Shown here: positions 28,742-38,033 of the stretch, one piece after another | Layout: every line of letters begins with the position of its first letter | Position numbering within the stretch: position 1 is the stretch's first letter | DNA from: Tolypothrix sp. FACHB-123 | GTDB lineage: Bacteria > Cyanobacteriota > Cyanobacteriia > Cyanobacteriales > Nostocaceae | NCBI RefSeq assembly: GCF_014697075.1 | Contig: NZ_JACJRE010000014.1 | Coordinates: forward strand, 62,001 to 126,000 | Reading direction: 5' to 3' | Length of the DNA stretch: 64,000 nucleotides | Notes under the pieces: generated by a model | What the model was told of the DNA's origin: nothing | Seen by the model: only the letters and a program-made list of their open reading frames with translations | The model's database searches: none | Program-made: the position numbers and the translations under genes

Positions 28742-28882
28742 ACAGAAGGGAAAGACAAAAAAGCCGAGAATGCAGCACCTTGCTTTTGCTCTGTCACCAA
28801 AAGCAGGGGTACAGAGGAGGAAGAGAAAAATAATCTTTCTCTTCCTCCTCTGCTAGTTACTCGCCCCATGCCCCATCTTTAG

Positions 28883-29401
28883 TTAAAATGGCCACCAAAA
28901 AGGCTTAGTCTCCGTATAAGTACGGCTAATAGTCCGGACATCGGGACGTTGTGCTTGTTTAAAATCCCTACCTAACATTTCATATAAAGCTTGAGAGGGG
29001 TTCTCAGATGATTTAAAACTAAATAATATTTCCGCACTATAGTGATCGCAACCGATGCCTCTGCGTTCTACAGCACAAACAACAGGTTGATTGTTTAGCT
29101 TATCAGTCGTTAAATATTTGGAACTACCAGTCTCATAAAGATTCTGTAAAGTTTTAGCTGTATTTTCGCACTTTTGCCAAGCATCCGTAGGCGAGAAGTA
29201 TTGTGGCAGAAAGTTTAAAATAGTGTAATCTTTGGTAGTTCCAGCTTGAACTAACGTCAAAATTACTGTTGGCGTACTGGCGTTAACCTTGCAAGAGACT
29301 TGGAAATCGTTGGCTTTGCTGGGCGCAGACATTGCTGCTATCGCACCCATAGCTAATATTGGAGTCATCCCTAGATTTACCCAAGACAGCCACTTATTCA
29401 T
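28883..29401 (-). CDS. COP23-domain secreted protein
   Basis: A 172-residue protein with an N-terminal signal peptide (LGMTPILAMGAIAAMSAPSKA). The rest matches the COP23 family (circadian oscillating protein 23), with features such as FQVSCKVNASTPTVIL, FSPTDAWQKCENTAK, KYLTTDKLNNQPVVCAVERR and a C-terminal ILFSFKSSENPSQALYEML. The four Cys in the mature part could form disulfides. COP23 was described as a membrane-associated cyanobacterial protein with oscillating abundance; its biochemical role is unknown. It is divergent from the TpsA1 gene with 145 bp between starts, so they may share regulatory DNA. Confidence 0.82.
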   Translation of the reverse strand: MNKWLSWVNLGMTPILAMGAIAAMSAPSKANDFQVSCKVNASTPTVILTLVQAGTTKDYTILNFLPQYFSPTDAWQKCENTAKTLQNLYETGSSKYLTTDKLNNQPVVCAVERRGIGCDHYSAEILFSFKSSENPSQALYEMLGRDFKQAQRPDVRTISRTYTETKPFWWPF

Positions 29402-29546
29402 ATTGCTTCACTCCCTTTATTGACCAAAATTTAGGCTTGAATATACACTCAATAATATTATGATTATTTTTTAGTTAGATTTACTGAAATTAAACTAAAA
29501 AAACATTTAAGTAATTTTTACGTGGGCTTCATTTCCCCTATGCATA

Positions 29547-32500
29547 ATGAAACAAATATCTCGCCAAATTGTCGCTACTGGTAGTGTTTATATTTGCTGT
29601 TTAATTGCTAGTTTTTCTGCCACTGCACAAATATCTTCAGATACCACACTTCCTAATCCTAGTAATGTTACTCAAACTGGCACAAGCTTTGAAATTACCG
29701 GAGGAACGCAATTAGGTAGTAACCTTTTCCATAGCTTTCGAGACTTCACGGTTCCTGAGGGTGGTGAGGCTTTTTTTCACAACACAGCCAACGTAAATAA
29801 TGTTACCAACATCTTTAGCCGAGTCACAGGTGGGTCAATTTCCCATATCAATGGACTTATCCGGGAAAACTATGGTGCTAATTTTATCCTGATCAATCCC
29901 AGTGGCATTAACTTTGGCTCCCAAGCCCAACTCAGGATTGGTGGCTCATTTTTGGCAAGTACAGCCAATAGCGTCAAATTTGCTGATGGTGCTGAATTTA
30001 GTGCCAGCAATTCAGCTTCCCCCCAACTAACTATTAGCGTGCCCATTGGCTTGCAATTTGGCCAGAACCCCCAAGGGATTCGCGTCCAAGGGAATGGACA
30101 TAACATAACTTTACAAAGCCCGATATTCTCACCCTTTACGATTGGGGATAGCACTGGACTCAAGGTGGAACCAGGAAAAACCCTAGCCTTGGTAGGCGGG
30201 AACATTAACTTTGAGGGTGGAACTGTTACAGCTAAAGGCGGACGCATTGATTTAGGTAGCGTAGCTGGAGGCTTGGTAAGTCTCGATTCTAATTCTCAAG
30301 GTTGGAATTTAGGCTATCAAGGAGTGACCTACTTTCAGGATATTTCCTTATCACAAAAAGCTTTAGCAGATACCAGTGGTATAGGTAGCGGCTCAATTCA
30401 GCTACAAGGAAGAAATATTAGCATTAAGGATGGCTCAGTTGTCTTAATTCAAACTCTGGGTAATGAGTCAGCAGGTGGGATTAATGTTAAAGCGTCTGAT
30501 TCCTTATCCTTAATCGGTACGACAGCTAACGGCCAAATTTCCAGCAACTTATTTACAGAAACTCTTGGCGGTGGTAGAAGCGGTAATATTACAGTTTCTA
30601 CCCCCAACTTATTAATTCAAGATGGAGCGGCTATCTCTGCGGTTACCTACACCGCTGCGCCCGGTGGGAATATTGAGATCAACACAGTGGATTCTGTGAA
30701 AGTGTTGGGGTTCTCACCAGTTAACCCCAGCCGATTCAGTAATATTACAGGAGCAACTTTTGGGGCTGGTGATGCGGGAAGGTTGACTGTGTCAACACAA
30801 CAGTTAACAGCACTTTCAGGGGGAAGTATTGCCTCGGTCACTGCTGGTACAGGCTCTGGTGGGAATGTGACGATCAATGCCGCGAAGTTGGTAGAACTGA
30901 TCGGTGTCACGCCTGGTGTTTTCACCCCTAGCGCCGTGACAGCAGGTACTGGCGGCCCGGGTAGGGCTGGAAGTGTGACAATCAATACTCAGCGGTTGGT
31001 TGTTAAAGATGGCGGGAGAGTTGATGCTTCTACCTTAGCTAGTGGCACTGCTGGCAGCGTAATTATTAACGCAGAAGACGCTGTAGAAGTTAGTGGCACA
31101 GTTCCTGGCTCTGTGAATCCTAGCCTGATCGTGTCCTCAGCTAACATCGTTGATGAGAGCTTGCAACAGTTATTGCGAGTGCCCGCTGTGCCCAGTGGTG
31201 ATTCAGGAGATGTGACGATTAACACTAGAAACTTGATGGTCACAGATGGCGCGCAACTGACCGTGAGGAATGATGGCACAGGGGATGCAGGAACACTAAG
31301 AGTGAATGCAGGCTCTATTTTGCTAAATAGTGCAGGGACGATTACGGCAGACAATAAAGGTGCTGGCTCTGGTGGGAACTTGATCATTGATACGGGTAAA
31401 TTGACGATTAGCGATCGCTCCTTCTTATCTGCATCTACTTTTGGTGATGGTACGGGAGGAGATATTAATATCCGTGCTACCGACGCAGTAGAAATAGTGG
31501 GTACTGGATTTGCCCAGATGCAAGGCACTTTTCAAGTAGGAGCGCTGTTAGGTTCACTCCAGCCTACTGACAGAGGAACAGGCATTTTTATGAGCAATGC
31601 CGGTGCAGGTAGTTCTGGTAACCTCAATCTAGAAACTAGTTCCCTAGTTATGCGTAACGGAGCCATAATATTTAACCCAACATTTACTCAGGGGGTCGGT
31701 GGGGATCTAAATATCTTGGCCACCGATTTTATCCAAATCAATGGTTCTGCCATTCAAACAGGAAACGTCATTGGCAGTACGGGTACAGCAGGTGACATCA
31801 AAGTTGCTACCAAACAGTTATTCTTGGAAGATGGCGGTACTTTTGTCAGCGCCACCTTCGGTAACGGTCAAGGTGGAAGTATTGAAATTAACGCTGCTGA
31901 TAGTATCCAAATACAGCGAACTCCACCAGGAGCCGCGTTACTAACGGGAATCTATACCAACACAACTTTTGGTACAGGACAGGGTGGTGATATTAGAATT
32001 GACACTGGCAATTTGTTTGTTGAAGACGGGGTGATTGGTAGTAATACAGGATCTTCCCTCCCTCCCAATATCGTCATTCCTTTAGGGGGTGCAGGAGGCG
32101 ATGTTATTGTTAATGCTCGCGAATCTGTAGAAATTGCGGGAGTTTTACCCGATCCGAGATTTCCTAGTGGTTTGGGAACCACAGGCTTTAGTGCTTCCCG
32201 CTCAGGGGATTTAACGATTAATACCAAGAAATTGATTCTCCGGGATGGGGCAGATGCATCAACTGCTACCTTGGGTGCGGGGATAGGGGGAACTTTAACC
32301 GTTAACGCTTCCGAGTCGATTGAACTCAGTGGTACCACCATTGGGGATTTGACATTAGGGGGCATATCGGCGGCAGCGGGTCGCGCTACTTTACCAGAAC
32401 TGATAGCTACTGGGGCTTCTGGCGACATCAGAATTTTTACAGATAGCTTGATTGTCCGCGATGGGGCAAAAATTGATGTGCAAAGTTTAGGAACGGGAAA

Positions 32501-33215
32501 TGCCGGCAATATGCAAGTTGTGGCTAACTCCATCTTTCTAGATAATCAAGGAGCTATATCCGCTGCTACTACCTCTGGTGAAGGTGGTAACATTTCCCTG
32601 CAAACACGTTCTGTACTCATGCGTAATAACAGCCAGATATCTGCCACAGCGGGTGGTACTGGTAATGGTGGCAACATTGATATTACAGGCTTTAGCCCTG
32701 CCAACTTTGTGGCGTTGCTGGAAGAAAGCAAGATTACTGCCGATGCGGTTGCGGGTAGGGGCGGAAATATCAGCATCAATACCAGAGGATTCTTTGTCTG
32801 TCCGACTTGCCAAATTAGTGCTAGTTCTCAACTCGGAATTGCAGGAGAAATCAGCATCACCACGCCAGAGGTAGAAAGTAACTTTGAAGTTGTGGATTTA
32901 CCGCAACAGGTAGCAAAACCAGAACAAGTGGTAGCGCAAGCTTGTCGGGCAACAACAAGTCAAAACCGCAGTGAATTTACCATTACTGGACGTGGAGGTT
33001 TACCACCTCGTCCTAGCGAACAGCTAAGTAGTGGTGCTTTATTTAGTTTTGAGCCTGCTGCTAGTGCAGCTACAGAGGTGCAGTCTACTTCCCAATTACC
33101 CCTACCTGCAAGAGGGTGGTATGTGAATAAGCAAGGTGTGGTGGTTCTCGCCAGTCAATCGCCAAATTCGAGTCCTTATAATTCTGGGTTAACTTCATCT
33201 AACTGTCAGCAATAA
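29547..33215 (+). CDS. TpsA-type exoprotein 1 (filamentous hemagglutinin-like, S-layer family)
   Basis: A 1222-residue secreted beta-helix protein. A signal peptide ends near residue 27 (SFSATAQ). The TPS secretion domain covers about 30-190, with hallmarks LFHSFRDFTVPEGG, ILINPSGINFGSQAQL and IGGSFLASTANS. The body is a long run of beta-helix repeats (AGSVTINTQRLVVKDGGRVD type). The C-terminus carries CRATTSQ, then SEFTITGRGGLPP (about 1142-1154), and ends with a Cys near the last residue (SSNCQQ). This tail resembles that of the second TpsA. It is followed by tpsB and a CHAT-protease gene, so these probably form an operon. Expected fate: export through TpsB to the cell surface. Confidence 0.93.
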   Translation: MKQISRQIVATGSVYICCLIASFSATAQISSDTTLPNPSNVTQTGTSFEITGGTQLGSNLFHSFRDFTVPEGGEAFFHNTANVNNVTNIFSRVTGGSISHINGLIRENYGANFILINPSGINFGSQAQLRIGGSFLASTANSVKFADGAEFSASNSASPQLTISVPIGLQFGQNPQGIRVQGNGHNITLQSPIFSPFTIGDSTGLKVEPGKTLALVGGNINFEGGTVTAKGGRIDLGSVAGGLVSLDSNSQGWNLGYQGVTYFQDISLSQKALADTSGIGSGSIQLQGRNISIKDGSVVLIQTLGNESAGGINVKASDSLSLIGTTANGQISSNLFTETLGGGRSGNITVSTPNLLIQDGAAISAVTYTAAPGGNIEINTVDSVKVLGFSPVNPSRFSNITGATFGAGDAGRLTVSTQQLTALSGGSIASVTAGTGSGGNVTINAAKLVELIGVTPGVFTPSAVTAGTGGPGRAGSVTINTQRLVVKDGGRVDASTLASGTAGSVIINAEDAVEVSGTVPGSVNPSLIVSSANIVDESLQQLLRVPAVPSGDSGDVTINTRNLMVTDGAQLTVRNDGTGDAGTLRVNAGSILLNSAGTITADNKGAGSGGNLIIDTGKLTISDRSFLSASTFGDGTGGDINIRATDAVEIVGTGFAQMQGTFQVGALLGSLQPTDRGTGIFMSNAGAGSSGNLNLETSSLVMRNGAIIFNPTFTQGVGGDLNILATDFIQINGSAIQTGNVIGSTGTAGDIKVATKQLFLEDGGTFVSATFGNGQGGSIEINAADSIQIQRTPPGAALLTGIYTNTTFGTGQGGDIRIDTGNLFVEDGVIGSNTGSSLPPNIVIPLGGAGGDVIVNARESVEIAGVLPDPRFPSGLGTTGFSASRSGDLTINTKKLILRDGADASTATLGAGIGGTLTVNASESIELSGTTIGDLTLGGISAAAGRATLPELIATGASGDIRIFTDSLIVRDGAKIDVQSLGTGNAGNMQVVANSIFLDNQGAISAATTSGEGGNISLQTRSVLMRNNSQISATAGGTGNGGNIDITGFSPANFVALLEESKITADAVAGRGGNISINTRGFFVCPTCQISASSQLGIAGEISITTPEVESNFEVVDLPQQVAKPEQVVAQACRATTSQNRSEFTITGRGGLPPRPSEQLSSGALFSFEPAASAATEVQSTSQLPLPARGWYVNKQGVVVLASQSPNSSPYNSGLTSSNCQQ

Positions 33216-33296
33216 AATGATTGGATCTGATGGTTTTAGGGAGATTTTCCCAGAAATGAAGTAAATTTTTGATGTCACGCAGAGTCGCAGAGGAGA

Positions 33297-35066
33297 ATGC
33301 AAGATCCTAGTCTAAAAATTACTGTGGGAACTAATGTTTGGCAACAGAGAATTAATTTATCTCCTTGTTTCAGCTTGATACTGCTGTTGTATCTGCTGTA
33401 TTACACCAACTCTGCTTCCGCCCAGTCGATTAATCCGGTGACGCCTAAGCCGCCAGAACAAACCCCACCTAATCCCTTACCGCCAACAAGTCCACCAATT
33501 CAAATTCCATCTACACCACCGCCTACCCCTGATGAAGTTTTAGATATTCCTGGAACCATTACTGTGCAGCGGTTCGAGTTTGTGGGAAATACAGCATTTA
33601 GTCAAGGGGAGTTAAATTCTGCGATCGCTAATTTTACTGGCAAACCAATTACTTTTGCCGAACTGCTGAAAGCCGCTAATCAAATCACCGAATTGTATGT
33701 GCAAAGGGGATATATTACCTCTGGTGCTTACATCCCAGCACAGGAATTTCGCTCTGGGGTGATTAAAGTTCAAGTAGTAGAAGGTGGGTTGTCAGATATT
33801 CAAGTCAATGTCATCAAAGGACGGCTGAACCCTGATTATGTCCGCAGTCGGATTGCGATCGCAACTAATAAACCACTAAATATCAACCGTCTCCAAGAAG
33901 CGTTGCAACTGCTGCAACTCAATCCCTTAATTGAAAGCTTAGATGCAGAACTCACCGCTGGAACTAGGCCTGGTGTAAATGCACTGACAGTCACCGTCAG
34001 GGGGGCGAAAACTTTTAGCGCCCAACTCAATCTGAATAATAATCGCAACCCCAGCGTTGGCAGTTTAGAACGTAGTATCGCCATATCAGAAGCTAGTCTT
34101 TTAGGATTAGGCGATCGCTTTAATTTTACTTACAAAAATACCGATGGTAGCAATAGCTTTGAAGGCGGTTATACCTTGCCAGTCAATGCCCGTAATGGCA
34201 GTATTGGTTTTAACTATCGGATTAGTAACAACAAAATTATCGAACCGCCGTTTAATGAGTTGGATATCGCCGTAGATTCCCGTGAGTTTGAACTTTCTTT
34301 TCGTCAACCCATTCTGCAAAGAGCCACTCCAGATCTTAGCCAAGAACTGACATTAAGTTTCACCGCCGCTAGAAGGGAAAGTAATTCTTCTATTCAAGGC
34401 GTGAATTTTCCCTTATTTCCTGGAGCCGACAACCAAGGAGAAACAAGATTATCAGCATTGAGTTTTGCTCAAGAATGGCTACAACGAAGTCGCCAAGAAG
34501 TCTTCGCCGCCCGTTCCGAATTTAACTTGGGAATTGGAGCCTTTAACGCCACCGTTAATAACAGCGAACCAGACAGCCGTTATTTTCTTTGGCGAGGACA
34601 ACTGATATATTTACGCCTTCTCGCTCAGCCAAAAACCCAAACTGCGATTGCGCCTACTTTGTTGTTGCGTTCCAATGTACAATTGGCGACTACCTCTTTA
34701 CTTTCCCTAGAACAATTTAGCTTGGGAGGTCAAGGAACAGTAAGGGGTTATCGCCAAGACGCTTTACTTAGCGATAATGGCTTTTTTGCTTCCGCAGAAC
34801 TGCGATTACCCATCGCCAACTTCCCCCAAGTCAAAGGAACTTTACAAGTCGCCCCATTTATTGATTTTGGCACTGTTTGGAATACAGGCAGAGAAAATTC
34901 CCAGCCCAATACCTTAGTAGGTACGGGATTGGGGCTGCTATGGCAAATGGGCGAGCAATTTACAGCACGCTTCGATTGGGGCATACCATTGGTAAATCTT
35001 GATACCAACAAACGGACATGGCAAGACAACGGTTTATATTTTCAGTTGGAGTATAAAGCGTTTTGA
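33297..35066 (+). CDS. TpsB/FhaC-family outer membrane transporter
   Basis: A 589-residue two-partner-secretion translocator (ShlB/FhaC/HecB family). A hydrophobic N-terminal segment (FSLILLLYLLYYTNSASAQS) acts as signal peptide. A Pro-rich linker follows (PVTPKPPEQTPPNPLPPTSP), then two POTRA domains (ITVQRFEFVGNTAFSQGELN; ELYVQRGYITSGAYIPAQEF). The beta-barrel includes the conserved VRGYRQDALLSDNG motif near residue 480, equivalent to the VRG(F/Y) loop needed for secretion. The start ATG lies only one base after AGGAG. It sits 81 bp after TpsA1. As the only TpsB in the window, it may also serve TpsA2. Confidence 0.95.
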   Translation: MQDPSLKITVGTNVWQQRINLSPCFSLILLLYLLYYTNSASAQSINPVTPKPPEQTPPNPLPPTSPPIQIPSTPPPTPDEVLDIPGTITVQRFEFVGNTAFSQGELNSAIANFTGKPITFAELLKAANQITELYVQRGYITSGAYIPAQEFRSGVIKVQVVEGGLSDIQVNVIKGRLNPDYVRSRIAIATNKPLNINRLQEALQLLQLNPLIESLDAELTAGTRPGVNALTVTVRGAKTFSAQLNLNNNRNPSVGSLERSIAISEASLLGLGDRFNFTYKNTDGSNSFEGGYTLPVNARNGSIGFNYRISNNKIIEPPFNELDIAVDSREFELSFRQPILQRATPDLSQELTLSFTAARRESNSSIQGVNFPLFPGADNQGETRLSALSFAQEWLQRSRQEVFAARSEFNLGIGAFNATVNNSEPDSRYFLWRGQLIYLRLLAQPKTQTAIAPTLLLRSNVQLATTSLLSLEQFSLGGQGTVRGYRQDALLSDNGFFASAELRLPIANFPQVKGTLQVAPFIDFGTVWNTGRENSQPNTLVGTGLGLLWQMGEQFTARFDWGIPLVNLDTNKRTWQDNGLYFQLEYKAF

Positions 35067-35237
35067 TACTAGGGGCTAGCGATGAAAAGAAATGAGGGAC
35101 TGTAGTGTGAGCGTCTCGCTCACGCGGGCAAGATGCCCGCACTACCAAAAAAATTGACAGAATACTAGGGGCTAGCAATGAGAGCAAATGAGAAAGACAA
35201 CTGACAACCGACAACTGACAACTGACTATTAACAAAT
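35067..35237. repeat. Direct repeat flanking a double GC hairpin, plus heptamer array
   Basis: TACTAGGGGCTAGC with its flank occurs twice (35067 and 35163), about 96 bp apart. Between the copies is a double hairpin: GTGAGCG-TCT-CGCTCAC followed by GCGGGC-AAGAT-GCCCGC (about 35107-35141). Heptamer CAACTGA repeats run up to the next gene (35199-35228). The direct repeats may be the footprint of insertion of the hairpin element between tpsB and the CHAT gene. Confidence 0.6.
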
Positions 35238-37985
35238 ATGATTTATAAAAAGTACCGTCGTTTTTTAATATTTATTTTTTCCGGCTTATTAGGATTATTA
35301 TCAAGTCTTACTATCCCTGCTTGGTCGCATTCTCCTAGTTTACAAGTGATATCGCGTCCTAACTGTTCTCCAGAATCTTCTTGTTCTCAACAAAATGCTG
35401 ATTCTAGGGCTTTAGAGTTAGCCAGAGATGGCGAACGGCGATACAATGCTGGAGATTTAGAAGCCGCAGTACAGTTATGGCAAAAAGCGGCTGAGACTTA
35501 TGAGAAAATAGGCGATCGCGAAGGAATGACTAAAAGCCTGATCAATCAGTCCCAGGCTTTACAAGATTTAGGACTTTATCCCAAAGCTTGCAAGGCTTTA
35601 CTGCAAGTTTTTGCTATTCCCAACCCTAACTGTAGTGTCAGCCAAATCGAACAACTCCAGAAAAATCTTGCACAACAGCAAGATTCCCTAACTCCCACTC
35701 AAGCCATTGGGTTACAGAGTCTTGGTGATGTGTTGCGCAGACAGGGTTTATTGCAAAAATCGCAAGAAATTTTGCAGCTAAGTTTAGCATCGCTGAGCGA
35801 ATCACCAGCAAAAAGCGCTGTGTTACTGAGTTTAGCTAACACCGAACGCACTTTAGGTAACCAAATCCGCGATCGCTGGGACTATGATGTAGTTACAGAA
35901 ATTATTGATCGGAAATCTGTTGCTGATGCACTAGCGCCTTACCAAAAAGCTTTCAACTACTATCAGCAAGCAGTAAATATAGCATCAGCACCACCAATTC
36001 CCAAAATTCAAGCCCAACTCAATCATTTTCAGCTATTACTGGAACTACAAAAATGGTGGAGTGAACAAACTAACCGCCGGATTGCTTCTTGGACGAGATT
36101 CACTGAATCTAAATTAATCCAGCGCGCCCAAGATTTTAACGCCCAGTTACAATTGCAACTGAGTCAAAATGCTCAAGCTTTGCAAAGTCAAATTCCACCG
36201 CAACTAGCTAATTTGACTCCCAGTCGCCCTGGAATTTATGCCCAGATTAACTTTGCTGAATCTTTACTGCAAAGCGCCCAAACACCAGAAGTGGAAAATT
36301 TATTAAAAAATACACTGCAACAGGCGCAGAATTTACAAGATAAACGAGCTGAAACCTATGCCCTAGGCTACCTAGGGAAATTTTACTATAAACAGGGTGA
36401 GCTAACTCAGGCTACAAAACTTACGCGGCAAGCCTTGATGTTAGCTCAGGAACAAAATATTAATGGTGATGCTAGGGAAATTACTTATCTTTGGCAATCC
36501 CAGTTAGGAAGTTTACTGCGAAAACAGAGAGATCCCAAAGGCGCGATCGCAGCTTACACCGCTGCTTTCAACACTCTTCAATCCCTGCGTAGCGATTTAA
36601 ATGCCAACAATCAAGACGTTCAATTTGATTTTATCCAAGAAGTTAAACCTGTCTATACAGAATTAGTAGATTTGCTATTGCAATCAAATCTCAGCAATGA
36701 AGAATTAAACTACCTCATAGTTCCCAATCCTAACATTAATCGCCAAAAAGTTGAGACAAAAAAAACTCTAGATAGTTTAGAGTTAGCCCGCAGAGTTATA
36801 GAATCTTTGCAATTAGCTGAATTAGATAACTTCTTTCAAGACCCCTGTTCCGAAGCCACAGATATTGCCGTCCAAATTGATAATATTGACCCCACCGCCG
36901 CCGTTGTATATCCGATTGTTTTACCAAATAGAATAGAAGTAATTCTTTCCTTAGCAGGACAACCTTTACAAGCAGTAAAAATTCCCATCACTGAACCAGA
37001 AGTAAATGAGACTCTAGATAAACTCTACGATTATTTAGATAACAGTAGTATTAATAACTCTGCTCGGAATATTTTCTCAACATCTAACCCCAACCCCAGA
37101 GAATTAAAAGAAAATATTGAGACGCTTTTACCAATTTTTGCAGAAGTTTATAACTGGCTAATTAAGCCTTTTGAGAATCAGTTAAACAATAACCAAATTA
37201 AAAATTTAGTATTTGTCTTAAACGGGAGATTACAAAGAGTACCCATAGCAGCACTTTATGATGGACAGAAATATCTCATCGAGAAATATAGCGTCGCCTT
37301 AGTTCCTAGCCTGCAACTCATCTCACCGCAAAAATTGCAAAGACAACAGTTAAGAGTATTAGCAGCAGGAGTGAGTGAGCAACTTAAAGTCCAAGGAGAG
37401 TTTTTTGCCGCACTAGTTAACGTACCCAAGGAATTAGAGCAAATTAAACAAACTTTCCCCGGTTCTCAAAAACTACTCAATCAAGAGTTTACTGCTAAAA
37501 CAATTCAAAAAAATTTGCAACAAAATTTTCCAGTAGTTCACTTAGCAACTCATGGATTGTTTAGTTCCAATCCCCAGAGAAATTTCATTATTACTGGAGA
37601 TGGTCAAAGTATTAGTATTGATGAATTGAGTAAATTATTGAAAGAAACAGGTACCACAGTAGAATTGTTAGTGCTGAGTGCTTGTGAAACTGCTACTGGT
37701 GATGAACGTGCTGTTTTAGGCTTAGCTGGTATGGCTGTGCGTTCAGGTGCGCGTAGTACTCTGGCGACTCTTTGGCCTGTAGGAGATACTTCTACAGCCT
37801 TATTCATGGGTCAATTTTATCAAAACCTGAAACAGCCAGGAACCAAACAAATAGAAGCATTTAGAAAAGCTCAACTATCGCTTTTAGAATCTTTAAAATC
37901 GAATCCACCTTTTCCTGAGTTAAAAAATCTTCCTCCCCATCCATATTATTGGGCCCCTTACGTTTTGGTGGGAAATTGGCAATAA
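35238..37985 (+). CDS. Exported TPR-CHAT caspase-like protease 1
   Basis: A 915-residue protein. An N-terminal signal peptide or anchor (FLIFIFSGLLGLLSSLTIPA) is followed by an extended helical TPR region (about 50-480; DGERRYNAGDLEAAVQLWQK, YALGYLGKFYYKQGELTQAT). The C-terminal CHAT domain covers about 560-915. The caspase-type dyad is present: His772 in HLATHGLFSS and Cys816 in LSACETATGDERAVLG. CHAT means 'caspase HetF associated with TPRs'; family members are Cys proteases related to separase and to Csx29 of Craspase. Placement after tpsA1-tpsB and the apparent export signal suggest action in the periplasm or on the surface exoprotein. Substrate is unknown. Confidence 0.9.
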   Translation: MIYKKYRRFLIFIFSGLLGLLSSLTIPAWSHSPSLQVISRPNCSPESSCSQQNADSRALELARDGERRYNAGDLEAAVQLWQKAAETYEKIGDREGMTKSLINQSQALQDLGLYPKACKALLQVFAIPNPNCSVSQIEQLQKNLAQQQDSLTPTQAIGLQSLGDVLRRQGLLQKSQEILQLSLASLSESPAKSAVLLSLANTERTLGNQIRDRWDYDVVTEIIDRKSVADALAPYQKAFNYYQQAVNIASAPPIPKIQAQLNHFQLLLELQKWWSEQTNRRIASWTRFTESKLIQRAQDFNAQLQLQLSQNAQALQSQIPPQLANLTPSRPGIYAQINFAESLLQSAQTPEVENLLKNTLQQAQNLQDKRAETYALGYLGKFYYKQGELTQATKLTRQALMLAQEQNINGDAREITYLWQSQLGSLLRKQRDPKGAIAAYTAAFNTLQSLRSDLNANNQDVQFDFIQEVKPVYTELVDLLLQSNLSNEELNYLIVPNPNINRQKVETKKTLDSLELARRVIESLQLAELDNFFQDPCSEATDIAVQIDNIDPTAAVVYPIVLPNRIEVILSLAGQPLQAVKIPITEPEVNETLDKLYDYLDNSSINNSARNIFSTSNPNPRELKENIETLLPIFAEVYNWLIKPFENQLNNNQIKNLVFVLNGRLQRVPIAALYDGQKYLIEKYSVALVPSLQLISPQKLQRQQLRVLAAGVSEQLKVQGEFFAALVNVPKELEQIKQTFPGSQKLLNQEFTAKTIQKNLQQNFPVVHLATHGLFSSNPQRNFIITGDGQSISIDELSKLLKETGTTVELLVLSACETATGDERAVLGLAGMAVRSGARSTLATLWPVGDTSTALFMGQFYQNLKQPGTKQIEAFRKAQLSLLESLKSNPPFPELKNLPPHPYYWAPYVLVGNWQ

Positions 37986-38033
37986 ATCCAGCTTTTTCAG
38001 CCAAAATTCCCAATCTAAATTCTAAAATTCAAA

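Noticed and set aside
29870-32533. Long minus-strand frames opposite TpsA1 (125, 112, 179 and 193 codons)
   Set aside because: Mirror frames of a repetitive Gly/Thr-rich gene; their Pro/Val-rich composition is a shadow effect.
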